A stretch of 63,339 nucleotides of DNA, from the NCBI GenBank assembly GCA_021813585.1, contig JAKAJV010000056.1, positions 1 to 63,339 on the forward strand, in the 5' to 3' direction. Origin of the DNA: Bacteroidota bacterium. GTDB taxonomy: Bacteria > Bacteroidota > Ignavibacteria > Ignavibacteriales > Ignavibacteriaceae. The position numbers and the translations under genes are program-made. The notes under the pieces are model-generated. The model was not told where the DNA came from, searched no databases, and was given only the letters and a program-made list of their open reading frames with translations. The number at the start of each line of letters is the position of its first letter. The stretch's first letter is position 1. Below, one piece after another: positions 36,701-45,641 of the stretch.

Positions 36701-37650
36701 TTTGTCCCCTGCTCTTCTATATTTAAAACTAAAATTAGGATTTTACCGTCGTATGTATTAACTGCAATGCGGTTTCCTTCCGGCGACCATTCGGGGTACA
36801 TTTCATAAATATCTGGTGTATCGGTAATCTTAAATGTTTTTTTACAATCCCATGATGAAATATATACGTCCGATGAAATGACTGAATATCCGTTGTCTTT
36901 ATCAACCATATATGAAATCCAATTACCGTCCGGCGACCATTGAGGATAATTTGCATAGCCTATCTTAGAGATGATATTGCCGTTAAGATCCGAGACGAAA
37001 GTACCTTTGCCCGCGCAAGTGAACAGCAGTTTAGTATTGTCCGGTGAAACTGACGGCCAGATATAATTTCCTCTTCCCATCGGTGAAAGTAATTTTTTCT
37101 TTCCCGCTGTATACAGCGCAATCCCGGATTTTTCAATTAATACAAAGGGCTTGTCGGCCGACGTAATAACCGATTTTTTTAATGCATTGTTGCCTGCAAC
37201 AACAGTAATCTTATCTTTTACCGAATAAACGATTTTATTATTGCCGATATATCTTGGAGTTGAAAGGTCCCGCTTATCTGTTACTATTTTTTGGATAACG
37301 CCCGAAGCAGTATTTAGAGATTTTAACGTTGAATATTTTCTTCCATTTATATAACGGTCGGAGCGGTAATAAACTAAATTGCCTGAGCTGTTAACGTCGA
37401 ACTCGTATCCGGCGCCGCTTTCATCGTTTAACATTTTAAGCAACTTCTTTTCAAGATCGTAAGAATATATTCCCTTATAGTTGTCTTTTGTAAAAAATAT
37501 TTTTGTCCCGTCGTTTGAGAATTTAGGATAGTAATATTCGCCGTCTCCCGGATTTGATAGAGGAATAATTTCCTTTAATGAGATAGATTGAGCCGGCAAG
37601 AACGAAGGTGCCAAACTAAAAAATAATAACAAGAAAAGTTTCATAATCAT
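36697..37650 (-). CDS. Exported TolB-like beta-propeller (PD40 repeat) protein
   Basis: 317 residues with a signal peptide (1-20). PD40/WD40-like blades recur as KFSNDGTKIFFT, VSPDNTKLLFT, QWSPDGNWISY and EWSPEGNRIAV. The pattern is that of TolB C-terminal propellers, without the TolB N-terminal domain. Probably a periplasmic or surface binding protein; it is translationally coupled to the secreted amidase and may act with it. Confidence 0.85.
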   Translation of the reverse strand: MIMKLFLLLFFSLAPSFLPAQSISLKEIIPLSNPGDGEYYYPKFSNDGTKIFFTKDNYKGIYSYDLEKKLLKMLNDESGAGYEFDVNSSGNLVYYRSDRYINGRKYSTLKSLNTASGVIQKIVTDKRDLSTPRYIGNNKIVYSVKDKITVVAGNNALKKSVITSADKPFVLIEKSGIALYTAGKKKLLSPMGRGNYIWPSVSPDNTKLLFTCAGKGTFVSDLNGNIISKIGYANYPQWSPDGNWISYMVDKDNGYSVISSDVYISSWDCKKTFKITDTPDIYEMYPEWSPEGNRIAVNTYDGKILILVLNIEEQGTK

Positions 37651-37787
37651 CCCGCTTTAATTTTAAAATTTTAAATGATCTAATAAACATTCCCGAATTT
37701 TTGTATTAAAAACTAATTAACGCCTCAAAAAGTTCAAAGGAGAAATCAATAAAAAAAATAATAAAAAAAATTTCTTGACAATAGATT

Positions 37788-38438
37788 TTATTTAAGAAAA
37801 GCCTTTTCTATTCCCGCAATTTTATTTAATCTCTTTTGATGTCTGCCGCCTTCAAAGCCGGTCTTAAGCCAGGTTTCAAGGATTGATTTGGCAGTCTCCT
37901 CACCAATTGCCTTTGCACCGATGGTTAAAACATTCGAGTTGTTGTGGCTCCTGGCGCTTTTGGCAGAAAATTCGTTGTAACAATTAGCCGCTCTAATTCC
38001 GGGAAATTTGTTTGCGGTAATAGCCGACGGATTACCGGTTGCATCTAAAATGAGTCCGAAGTCAACAGAGCCTTCTATAACTTTGGAAGCAACGGCAGAC
38101 GCAAAGTCGGGGTAATCGCATGAATTCTCATCGTAAGTGCCCACATCTACCACATTATAACCTTTTTCTGATAAAAGGCGGGAAAGGATATTCTTTAATT
38201 TGAAGCCGGTATGATCTGAACCTATTGCTACTTTAAACAATTTGGCTTGCACCTGATTACTTTCTTCGGCTTCATAGGCTTTGCCGGCAGGTTCTTTTTT
38301 TACCACATGTATTTTCTGTTCTTTAATTTTATCCCATGCCGATGGAGTAACAAGATCATCGCTGTCTAACGCCAATACCTTTATCCCCTTTTTTAACAGA
38401 CTTTGTATATCCAATTCAGTAATTAGATTCTTATTCAT
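37788..38438 (-). CDS. RpiB/LacAB-family protein with N-terminal EutQ-like motif and altered active site
   Basis: 216 residues; RpiB is normally about 150. Residues 70-213 align with RpiB: SDHTGF (74-79), DYPDFA, ANKFPGIRA, the conserved histidine in RSHNNSNVL (His165) and GFEGGRH. The catalytic loop CGTGxGxSIAAN of E. coli RpiB reads DATGNPSAITAN here, with Asp132 where Cys66 should be. The alternative glutamate used by the mycobacterial type is also absent. The first 48 residues have the pattern ITExDI-GIKVL-VTPSAWDKIKEQKI, like the N-terminal segment of EutQ and other microcompartment-linked proteins. It may isomerise another sugar phosphate or be non-catalytic. Last gene of the alr-manC run. 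Confidence 0.8.
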   Translation of the reverse strand: MNKNLITELDIQSLLKKGIKVLALDSDDLVTPSAWDKIKEQKIHVVKKEPAGKAYEAEESNQVQAKLFKVAIGSDHTGFKLKNILSRLLSEKGYNVVDVGTYDENSCDYPDFASAVASKVIEGSVDFGLILDATGNPSAITANKFPGIRAANCYNEFSAKSARSHNNSNVLTIGAKAIGEETAKSILETWLKTGFEGGRHQKRLNKIAGIEKAFLK

Positions 38439-38459
38439 CGATGGTGATTAACATTTTTA

Positions 38460-39527
38460 TTATAAGTATTGTGTTAATTTATTCAGCTTAAGGTAATCAA
38501 CAATTTTCTTTACCTCCTGGGTTTGATCTCTTCTGCAAACCAGCAACGCATCTTCGGTATTAATAACAATCAAATTATCGGCACCGATAACCGCAGCAAA
38601 TTTATTCGGAGAATAGATGTAAGAGTCGATAGTCATATCAACATAAATATTTCCAACAGTAGCATTTCCGCTGCTGTTCTTTTCGGAAAGCTGGTAAACT
38701 TCTTCCCAGCTTCCTACATCGCTCCAAGAAAACTCTCCCTTGGTTAAATATACTTTCTGCGACTTTTCCATTATTCCATAGTCGATTGAAATATTCCTTA
38801 GCTTGCCGTATACATTTGTAAGGGTATTTTCAAACTGGTGAGTGCCGAAATCGCCTTTAATTGCATTCAGGTTTTCATAAAGATCGGGCATAAAAATTTC
38901 AATCTCATTAAGTATGGAATCTACCCGCCAGATGAACATGCCGCTGTTCCAGAAAAAATCTCCTGATTCCAGAAACCTTACAGCAGTTGCATAGTTCGGC
39001 TTTTCGGCAAAAGTATAAACCTTAAAAATATTTTCGGAAACAGTCGTCTCATCAATCTGTATATATCCGTAGCCGGTTTCGGGCCGGGTAGGTTTTATTC
39101 CGATCGTAATCAATCCTTTTGATGAATAAGCAAACTCCGCCGCTCTTTTAATAGTCTTATGGAATGAATCCGCATCGCGGATAATATGGTCGGCAGGCAG
39201 GACAATCATAACCCCGTCTTTGGCTTTCTTTTCAATAATGATTGAGCCTAAGCCGATGCAGGCTGCGGTATTCCTTCCGAACGGCTCTTCAATTATATTT
39301 TCAATAGGCAGCTGTGGAAGCTGTTTCAAAATTTCCGGCTTCTGTTCCTTGTTAGTAATTACAAAAATATTCTCATCTTCTATAATTCCTTCCAGCCGCA
39401 TTACAGTATCCTGGATCATCGTCTGTTCGCCGAATATCTGCAAAAGCTGTTTAGGCAGTTTCTTCTTGCTTCTCGGCCAGAATCTGGACCCAACCCCCCC
39501 GGCCATAATTACAGCATAAAGATTCAT
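38460..39527 (-). CDS. manC: Mannose-1-phosphate guanylyltransferase
   Basis: 355 residues. Makes GDP-mannose for surface polysaccharides. The nucleotidyltransferase signature AGGVGSRFWPRS lies at 9-20, with LPADHIIRD, FAEKPNYATA and FWNSGMF. It lacks the C-terminal phosphomannose isomerase domain of bifunctional enzymes. It begins directly after the stop codon of the preceding helical protein and 22 bases separate it from the RpiB-like gene. Confidence 0.93.
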   Translation of the reverse strand: MNLYAVIMAGGVGSRFWPRSKKKLPKQLLQIFGEQTMIQDTVMRLEGIIEDENIFVITNKEQKPEILKQLPQLPIENIIEEPFGRNTAACIGLGSIIIEKKAKDGVMIVLPADHIIRDADSFHKTIKRAAEFAYSSKGLITIGIKPTRPETGYGYIQIDETTVSENIFKVYTFAEKPNYATAVRFLESGDFFWNSGMFIWRVDSILNEIEIFMPDLYENLNAIKGDFGTHQFENTLTNVYGKLRNISIDYGIMEKSQKVYLTKGEFSWSDVGSWEEVYQLSEKNSSGNATVGNIYVDMTIDSYIYSPNKFAAVIGADNLIVINTEDALLVCRRDQTQEVKKIVDYLKLNKLTQYL

Positions 39528-40421
39528 CTAAATAATTTCCTTTACTTTTAATGGTTGAATTTTTCTGCCGAACTCTTCAGCTCTGTTTAAATAGCTTGTA
39601 ATGTCGATTTCCTTTCCGCGAACTACCGCAACTATAACTATAAGGCAGGCTCTAATAGATTCAATAACCTCCCTGCCCGGCATAAGCTCTCTTGTCCTTA
39701 TTAACAGAAGTGATTTCGAAATTATCTTGTGCATGTTTGCAATAATCTCAAATCCTATTTTGCCGGATATTTCACCATTCACACTCATAATTTTTGAAAA
39801 ATGGATCAAGTCTTCGGGATTAAATTCATTTTTCGATAATTGCTTTAGCAAACCGTCAAGAGGCTTTATCTGTTTTAAGATTTCGGCTTCATAGTTCTGT
39901 AAAAAAATCTCTTCGTCGTCTTTTTCTTCTTCAAGAATTAATTTTTCCTTTAAGATATCGCTTTCCGTTTTTACAAAAGTTGAATCGTCAGGAACTCTTT
40001 TGGAAAGGTCTACTTTAATTTCGTCTTCTGCCTTCTTTTTCTCAGCGGCAGGTAAAGAGTTATTCGGGCTTTCGCTTTGATTTATTTTATTGAGTGCATT
40101 CTTAAAGGTTACCGGGTTAGCCATGTCAAGCATATGACTAAGGTCTTTAATTAGGTATTGGCTGTGCTCTTTAAACTTTTCGGACAGTTTAAACAGATCG
40201 ACCTGACCGGTAGTAAGATAGCTAAAAATTTCGTTCAGCCGGATTGCAAGAGTTGAAAGCTCGGTTACTTTTTTCATCCCCTTTATATCAGCTTCCAGGT
40301 TTGTCGACCGCAGTATGGCTTCGCGCAGCAAAGCAACTACTTCTATTTTTTCGGTGCTCAGCCTTAAATTGTTGGAAGCCGCCGAGATGCTTTGGACAAT
40401 ATATTGTTTAATTAAGTCCAT
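39528..40421 (-). CDS. Conserved-looking helical protein of unknown function
   Basis: 297 residues that I do not recognise. There is no signal peptide or membrane segment, so it is probably cytoplasmic. Residues 1-115 form an all-helical domain, 115-185 a charged lysine/glutamate-rich linker, and 185-290 a second helical domain containing SLLLIRTRELMPGREV and IRACLIVIVAVVRGKEID. It is translationally coupled on both sides: a TGATG overlap with alr and direct abutment with manC. The context suggests a link to envelope precursor supply, but nothing in the sequence demonstrates a role. Confidence 0.85.
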   Translation of the reverse strand: MDLIKQYIVQSISAASNNLRLSTEKIEVVALLREAILRSTNLEADIKGMKKVTELSTLAIRLNEIFSYLTTGQVDLFKLSEKFKEHSQYLIKDLSHMLDMANPVTFKNALNKINQSESPNNSLPAAEKKKAEDEIKVDLSKRVPDDSTFVKTESDILKEKLILEEEKDDEEIFLQNYEAEILKQIKPLDGLLKQLSKNEFNPEDLIHFSKIMSVNGEISGKIGFEIIANMHKIISKSLLLIRTRELMPGREVIESIRACLIVIVAVVRGKEIDITSYLNRAEEFGRKIQPLKVKEII

Positions 40422-41554
40422 CAGTCTTTATAAATTCTCGGTACCCTCTTGCTTATATTACACGTTATTTCATACGGAATTGTTCCAAGAATATGGCTCC
40501 AGTCCCATGCATCATATTTTAAACCTTTGTCTTTGCCCATCAGAATAATTTTCTGCCCGACTTTCACATTATCATTACCAACATCAAACATAATTCTATC
40601 CATGGTTACACGTCCCACCTGATTATAAATCTTCCCGTTTAAAATTGCTTTCGACTTATTAGTAAGGTTTCTGTTATATCCGTCTGCATAGCCGATAGGG
40701 ACAGAGATAATTTTAGTATACCTTTCAGCATAGAACAGCCTTCCGTAGCTTACGCTTTCACCCGGTTCGATTTCTTTAATACTTGCAACATAAGAGACGA
40801 TGGACATAACTGGCTTTAATCTTATCGATTCGGTTGTTTCAGTTGACGGATAATATCCGTAAAGAGAAATGCCAGGTCTTACCATATCGAAATAGGCATC
40901 CGGAATATCTATTATAGCGCCGCTGTTTGCTGCATGTATTACACCGGGCCTTATACCGGCTGCCTTTAGTTCGAATACCAGTTTATTAAACCTCTCAAGC
41001 TGCAAATAAGCGAATTCTTTATCCTTCTCATCGGAAGTAGCAAAATGCGTATACATTCCATCAATTAAAAAATTTTTGTTTCTGCTAAGGCGATGTACAA
41101 AATTAAGAGCTTCGTTATATTTAACGCCTAGCCTGTTCATCCCGGTATCTATTTTAACGTGCACTCTAATTCTGGATTGAGCTTTTGAGCCTGAGCTTAT
41201 TTGTTTATTATTTTTTAATAAAATCCTCAAATGCTCATCATTAAAAACCGTCGGGATAATTTGTTTGAAAAGTACGGAATCAATATCTTCCTTTATTATC
41301 GGCTCAAATATTAATACCGGCTGCTTTATTTTAAGTCCGACTAACTCTTTAGCTTCTTCCAAAACGGCAACTGCATAATATTCGGGCTTGCGTTGGCCTA
41401 AGGAATTGAGGGCATTTACTGTTTCTTTTACCCCGTGGCCGTATGCATCTGCTTTAACTACGGCCATAATTTTTTTGTTCTTTACCTTCTTCCTAATATT
41501 TATATAATTAAATTTTAGATTAGAAAGATCAATTTCTGCATAAGTTGGACGCAT
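40421..41554 (-). CDS. alr: Alanine racemase
   Basis: 377 residues. PLP enzyme making D-alanine for peptidoglycan. The PLP lysine is Lys34 in VVKADAYGHG, with HVKIDTGMNRLG, ANSGA, RPGISLYGYYP and the second catalytic tyrosine in SVSYGRLF near residue 270. First gene of a four-gene run, with a promoter-like sequence just upstream. Confidence 0.96.
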   Translation of the reverse strand: MRPTYAEIDLSNLKFNYINIRKKVKNKKIMAVVKADAYGHGVKETVNALNSLGQRKPEYYAVAVLEEAKELVGLKIKQPVLIFEPIIKEDIDSVLFKQIIPTVFNDEHLRILLKNNKQISSGSKAQSRIRVHVKIDTGMNRLGVKYNEALNFVHRLSRNKNFLIDGMYTHFATSDEKDKEFAYLQLERFNKLVFELKAAGIRPGVIHAANSGAIIDIPDAYFDMVRPGISLYGYYPSTETTESIRLKPVMSIVSYVASIKEIEPGESVSYGRLFYAERYTKIISVPIGYADGYNRNLTNKSKAILNGKIYNQVGRVTMDRIMFDVGNDNVKVGQKIILMGKDKGLKYDAWDWSHILGTIPYEITCNISKRVPRIYKD

Positions 41555-41579
41555 CAGGACATACTAAATTAATTGCTGG

Positions 41580-41612
41580 CAAAATATAATTTTAATTGAA
41601 GTTATAATCAAA
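41580..41612 (-). promoter_or_regulatory. Putative promoter of the alr run
   Basis: Minus strand: TTTG (41609-41612), a 20-base spacer and TATATTTTG (41580-41588), one base longer than TAnnTTTG, giving a leader of about 20 bases. The spacing equals that before dapA. Confidence 0.42.
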
Positions 41613-41769
41613 CTAACGGAAATTAATTAAATTGCAATTAAGTAATCGCGTAAATTATATTAACAACATTTCTCTTTATTGGAACTTATTTTCATTCAAC
41701 ATTCTTAATCTTGAAAAATTTAATGACCGGCTCCAATAAAATAAAATGAATATAATATAAAGAATAGTT

Positions 41770-41868
41770 ATGCTTTTGGCATATATATTGTTTAAGTTTG
41801 TGCGATTTTTCAAGAGATCGGAAAAGGAAAGAGAAAGATTTCTTGACATTGCTAAAAGCATATTTTAA
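41770..41868 (+). CDS. Possible 32-residue peptide upstream of nuoA
   Basis: ATG-to-TAA frame with a hydrophobic start (MLLAYILFKFVRFF) and a charged helical end (KRSEKERERFLDIAKSIF), resembling a small membrane-anchored protein. It ends 23 bases before nuoA. No strong ribosome-binding site was seen. A TAAGTTTG promoter-like word lies inside it, which argues the other way. Confidence 0.3.
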   Translation: MLLAYILFKFVRFFKRSEKERERFLDIAKSIF

Positions 41869-41891
41869 TTTTCACGAAAAATTTGGATAAA

Positions 41892-42308
41892 ATGCTGACT
41901 GAATTTGGGAAAATTTTTGTTTTCATGATGGTGTCGGTTTTCTTTGTGGTTATTGCTATTGTAGCTGCAAAGTTAATTCGTCCCAGCAGACCAACCCGCG
42001 AAAAATTGCTGACCTATGAGTGCGGCGAAGATGTAGTAGGCAGTCCGTGGGTTAAATTCAATATCCGTTTTTATGTTGTTGCCCTCATCTTTTTAATCTT
42101 CGATGTAGAAATTGTACTTCTAATTCCCTGGGCTTTAGTATATAAAGATTTCGGGCTCGGCGGATTTATTGTCGGTGCGATTTTCTTATTGCTTCTAGGT
42201 CTTGGAATGGCTTATGAATGGCGTAAAGGAGATCTGGAATGGGCAAAGCCTAAAATCATTCCTCCGGTAATGGAAAAATTACCGGCGCAAGAAAGTGCAG
42301 ATGCTTAA
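41892..42308 (+). CDS. nuoA: NADH-quinone oxidoreductase subunit A
   Basis: 138 residues from the ATG at 41892; an in-frame TTG at 41883 would add three residues. Three membrane helices (about 5-28, 62-85 and 90-113) with the conserved YECGEDVVG and FDVEIVLLIPWA between and within them. First gene of the nuo operon. The C-terminal tail is longer and more charged than in many NuoA proteins. Confidence 0.95.
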   Translation: MLTEFGKIFVFMMVSVFFVVIAIVAAKLIRPSRPTREKLLTYECGEDVVGSPWVKFNIRFYVVALIFLIFDVEIVLLIPWALVYKDFGLGGFIVGAIFLLLLGLGMAYEWRKGDLEWAKPKIIPPVMEKLPAQESADA

Positions 42309-42326
42309 TTCGTTAAGTCTTATCTG

Positions 42327-42362
42327 GGTAATAAATGATGCAGCTTCTGCTTTTATATTACC
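42327..42362 (+). repeat. Two-tier hairpin between nuoA and nuoB
   Basis: GGTAATA (42327-42333) pairs with TATTACC (42356-42362) and encloses GCAG-CTT-CTGC (42340-42350). It fills the 96-base gap in an otherwise tight operon and may mark RNA processing or attenuation. Confidence 0.4.
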
Positions 42363-42404
42363 TATCATAAAAAATAAATTGAAAAATAATTTTATAATTT
42401 TACA

Positions 42405-42896
42405 ATGGGATTACTAGATAAACAGTTCGCTACAGACAGTATAGTTGTAACAAAAGTGGATGACCTCCTTAATTGGGCGCGTCTTTCTTCCCTCTGGCAA
42501 ATGGGTTTCGGGCTTGCCTGCTGCGCTATCGAAATGATGGCTACATCCGCTTCTCACTACGACTTTGACCGGTTCGGAGTTATTCCCAGGCCGTCTCCCC
42601 GCCAGTCAGACGTTATAATTATTTCCGGTACGGTTACTTTAAAAATGGCATTAAGGATTAAACGGCTGTACGAGCAGATGCCCGATCCTAAATATGTAAT
42701 CTCTATGGGCAGTTGTTCAAACTGCGGCGGGCCTTACTGGGAACACGGCTATCACGTACTTAAAGGTGTTGATAGAGTAATACCCGTTGATGTTTATGTG
42801 CCCGGCTGCCCGCCTAGGCCCGAAGCACTGCTGGAAGGCTTGCTTAAGCTTCAGGAAAAAATAAGAAACGAATCTCTGGTGAAAAAAAGCGCATGA
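42405..42896 (+). CDS. nuoB: NADH-quinone oxidoreductase subunit B
   Basis: 163 residues. Carries the N2 [4Fe-4S] cluster: CC in LACCAIEMM, one cysteine of GSCSNCGG and the last in VPGCPPRPE. Electrons pass from here to quinone at the NuoB/NuoD interface. Overlaps nuoC by four bases. Confidence 0.97.
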   Translation: MGLLDKQFATDSIVVTKVDDLLNWARLSSLWQMGFGLACCAIEMMATSASHYDFDRFGVIPRPSPRQSDVIIISGTVTLKMALRIKRLYEQMPDPKYVISMGSCSNCGGPYWEHGYHVLKGVDRVIPVDVYVPGCPPRPEALLEGLLKLQEKIRNESLVKKSA

Positions 42897-43423
42897 AAAC
42901 TATCGAGGAAATATTTAACCTGCTAAAAGAAAAATTCGGCGATGCAATTATTGAGCTTGTTTCAAACCGCCCGGTTGAATCTTTTATTGTAATCGCACCT
43001 TTGGAAATCGACAAGGTCTGTTTATTCCTAAGGGATAACGAAGAGCTTTCTTTTGATAACCTAATGATCTTAAGCGGCGTTGACGACGCGAACGGAAAAA
43101 ACGTTCCCGATGAAGACGGAGGAACTAAAATTGAAGGCGGGACTGTTAGTGTTTATTACCATCTGGAGTCGACAAAGTTTAGAAATAAGATTGCTTTAAA
43201 AGTTTCTGCTCTCAGGGAAAATCCCGAAGTTAACTCGGTAGAGAGCGTATGGCGCCATGCCGACTGGCACGAGCGGGAAGCGTACGATATGATCGGAATA
43301 AAATTTTTAAACCACCCGGATTTAAGGCGAATCTTAATGCCTTATGATTGGGAAGCAGGCTATCCGCTAAGAAAAGATTACAAGAACCCTGAATTTTATC
43401 AAGGAATGAAAGTTCCGTATTAA
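42893..43423 (+). CDS. nuoC: NADH-quinone oxidoreductase subunit C
   Basis: 176 residues of the 30-kDa subunit family. Recognised by SVYYHLEST, the [21 protein letters not shown] signature and [19 protein letters not shown]. Separate from nuoD (not fused). Confidence 0.96.
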   Translation: MKTIEEIFNLLKEKFGDAIIELVSNRPVESFIVIAPLEIDKVCLFLRDNEELSFDNLMILSGVDDANGKNVPDEDGGTKIEGGTVSVYYHLESTKFRNKIALKVSALRENPEVNSVESVWRHADWHEREAYDMIGIKFLNHPDLRRILMPYDWEAGYPLRKDYKNPEFYQGMKVPY

Positions 43424-43450
43424 CTGAATTTTAATTTAACCAAATAGACT

Positions 43451-44566
43451 ATGGCTCTTAAAACTGAACAAATGGTACTTAACATGGGTCCACAGCATCC
43501 GTCTACCCATGGAGTACTTAGACTTGAGTTAGAATTAGAAGGCGAAATAATAACCAAAGTTACTCCTCATATAGGATATCTTCACCGCTGTTTTGAGAAG
43601 CACACCGAAGCTATGACCTATCCGCAGGTTATTCCTTACACCGATAGAATGGATTACCTGGCTTCGATGTACAACGAGTTCGGCTATGCTGTTGCAGTGG
43701 AAAGATTACTCGGTATTCAGGTGCCGGAAAGAGTCGATTTTATCCGCGTTATTATGGGTGAATTCCAAAGGATCGCTTCTCACTTAGTGGCCATCGGAAC
43801 TTATGGATTAGATATCGGCGCATTTACTCCCTTCCTCTATTGCTTTAGAGATAGAGAAAGAATCTTAAGCTTATTTGAAATGACCTGCGGCGCCAGGCTG
43901 CTCTACAACTACATCTGGGTTGGCGGTCTTTCACACGACCTGCATCCGGATTTTGTAAGATCGGCTAAAGAATTTGTTACCTACTTCCGTCCTAAGATAA
44001 AAGAATTGAACGATCTTTTAACGAACAACAAAATATTTATAGATAGAACAGCCAACATCGGAATTCTGCCTAAAGAAACCGCCATCAATTATGGCATTAG
44101 CGGACCAAACTTAAGAGCCAGCGGTTTTAAATGGGATCTCAGGAAGGACGATCCTTATTCGATCTATAACAAATTTGATTTTGATATTCCCGTGGGACAG
44201 GGTTCAATGGGAACGGTTGGAGACTGCTGGGATAGGTATTATGTCCGTATCCTCGAAATGGAAGAAAGCTTAAAGATAATTGAGCAGGCTTTGGAAATAC
44301 TGCCCGAAGGCGATGTTACATCTGCCATACCTAAAAGGATAAAGCCTCCGGTCGGCCAGGTGTATTCAAGAGTTGAGAACCCGCGCGGAGAACTGGGATA
44401 TTTTATTATAAGCAACGGACAGGTTAATCCGTTTAGAATTAAAGTCCGCGGGCCGTCCTTTGTACATCTTGGTGTAATGAATGAATTGTGCAAAGGTCAT
44501 ATGGTCGCAGATATAATTGCCATCCTTGGAAGCATAGATATTGTATTAGGAGAGGTAGACAGATGA
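43451..44566 (+). CDS. nuoD: NADH-quinone oxidoreductase subunit D
   Basis: 371 residues, 49-kDa subunit. [14 protein letters not shown] at the start includes the quinone-site His, and [10 protein letters not shown] and [13 protein letters not shown] follow. Its stop codon overlaps the nuoH start codon (ATGA). Confidence 0.97.
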   Translation: MALKTEQMVLNMGPQHPSTHGVLRLELELEGEIITKVTPHIGYLHRCFEKHTEAMTYPQVIPYTDRMDYLASMYNEFGYAVAVERLLGIQVPERVDFIRVIMGEFQRIASHLVAIGTYGLDIGAFTPFLYCFRDRERILSLFEMTCGARLLYNYIWVGGLSHDLHPDFVRSAKEFVTYFRPKIKELNDLLTNNKIFIDRTANIGILPKETAINYGISGPNLRASGFKWDLRKDDPYSIYNKFDFDIPVGQGSMGTVGDCWDRYYVRILEMEESLKIIEQALEILPEGDVTSAIPKRIKPPVGQVYSRVENPRGELGYFIISNGQVNPFRIKVRGPSFVHLGVMNELCKGHMVADIIAILGSIDIVLGEVDR

Positions 44567-45636
44567 CATACGATTTTTTCTTTAATTTAACCGGAAGTTA
44601 TGTTTGGGCCGATATTATTCAGAGCCTGCTGCCTCTATTCATCTTCATACTTCCATTTGCTCTGTTTGCCGTATGGCTGGAAAGAAAAGTTTCTGCGCAT
44701 ATGCAGGACCGCCTTGGCCCTATGAGGGTAGGCAAGCATGGCTGGCTGCAGACTGTTGCCGATATTATTAAGCTCATTCAGAAGGAAGATATTGTTGCCG
44801 AGAATAACGATAAGCCGCTTTTTAACTTAGCACCGGTACTCGTTTTTGTGGGGACATATGCAGCATTTGCGGCAATTCCTTTTTCCAGCGCATATATCGG
44901 ATCCAACATCGACCTTGGTGTATTTTTTATTGTAGCGGTTTCCAGTTTTGTCGTTGCCGGAATACTGATGGCCGGATGGTCATCGAACAACAAGTACTCG
45001 CTGCTAGGAGCTATGCGCTCTGCAGCGCAGATTATAAGCTACGAAATCCCCACGGTTCTTGTCATAATAACTATAGTAATGATAACCGGAACTTTGAACC
45101 TGGGAACGTTGAGTGAAATGCAGACCGGCCATTTTTGGAACTGGATGATATTCGGCGGCCCGACTTTCGGATTAACAAAAATATTGCTTATCCCGTTTAT
45201 GATTCTTGCATTCGGTATAATCTACACCAGCACTCTTGCAGAAGTAAACAGAACCCCTTTCGATATACCGGAAGCCGAATCCGAGCTGGTCTCCGGCTAC
45301 CACACTGAATATTCAGGCATGAAGTTCGCTATGTTTTTCCTTGCGGAATATGCAAACATGTTTGCCGTATCTGCAATTGTTGCGGCACTTTTCTTCGGCG
45401 GTTACCAATCGCCTGTCGGATATCTCGGAAATCTTTTTAATATACCTTGGCTGGTACCGGTAGAACAATTGTTCTGGTTCACCGCTAAAGGATTATTCTT
45501 CGTGTTCGTTCAAATGTGGTTAAGATGGACTCTGCCGAGATTAAGAGTAGATCAGCTTATGCAGGTCTGTTGGAAGTACTTAATACCTTTAGCGTTCGTT
45601 AACTTAATTGTTGTAGGTTTATTAACTTTGCTTTAA
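44563..45636 (+). CDS. nuoH: NADH-quinone oxidoreductase subunit H
   Basis: 357 residues from the ATG overlapping the nuoD stop codon; a longer frame beginning at 44488 would read through nuoD out of frame and is rejected. Eight or so membrane helices, with [40 protein letters not shown] (charged quinone-cavity loop) and [13 protein letters not shown]. There is no nuoG between D and H. Confidence 0.96.
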   Translation: MTYDFFFNLTGSYVWADIIQSLLPLFIFILPFALFAVWLERKVSAHMQDRLGPMRVGKHGWLQTVADIIKLIQKEDIVAENNDKPLFNLAPVLVFVGTYAAFAAIPFSSAYIGSNIDLGVFFIVAVSSFVVAGILMAGWSSNNKYSLLGAMRSAAQIISYEIPTVLVIITIVMITGTLNLGTLSEMQTGHFWNWMIFGGPTFGLTKILLIPFMILAFGIIYTSTLAEVNRTPFDIPEAESELVSGYHTEYSGMKFAMFFLAEYANMFAVSAIVAALFFGGYQSPVGYLGNLFNIPWLVPVEQLFWFTAKGLFFVFVQMWLRWTLPRLRVDQLMQVCWKYLIPLAFVNLIVVGLLTLL

Positions 45637-45641
45637 TTACT

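Larger units (their letters stand above)
41555..41891. other. Intergenic region between divergent alr and nuoA
   Basis: Holds the alr promoter candidate (41580-41612, minus strand) and a possible 32-residue plus-strand frame (41770-41868). Two weak plus-strand signals may serve nuoA: TAAGTTTG at 41793-41800 without a matching -33 box, and TTGACA at 41843-41848 without a good -10. Neither is convincing alone. Confidence 0.5.

Noticed and set aside
37775-37782. TTGACA on the plus strand
   Set aside because: Lies at the 3' end of the minus-strand RpiB-like gene with no plus-strand gene or -10 element after it.
41676-41861. 61-codon minus-strand frame between alr and nuoA
   Set aside because: Low-complexity AT-rich sequence without a ribosome-binding site or family resemblance, overlapping the more protein-like frame on the other strand.
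44488-44562. Longer start for nuoH
   Set aside because: Would read 25 residues out of frame inside nuoD; the ATGA overlap at 44563 and the family start at MTYDFF fit better.
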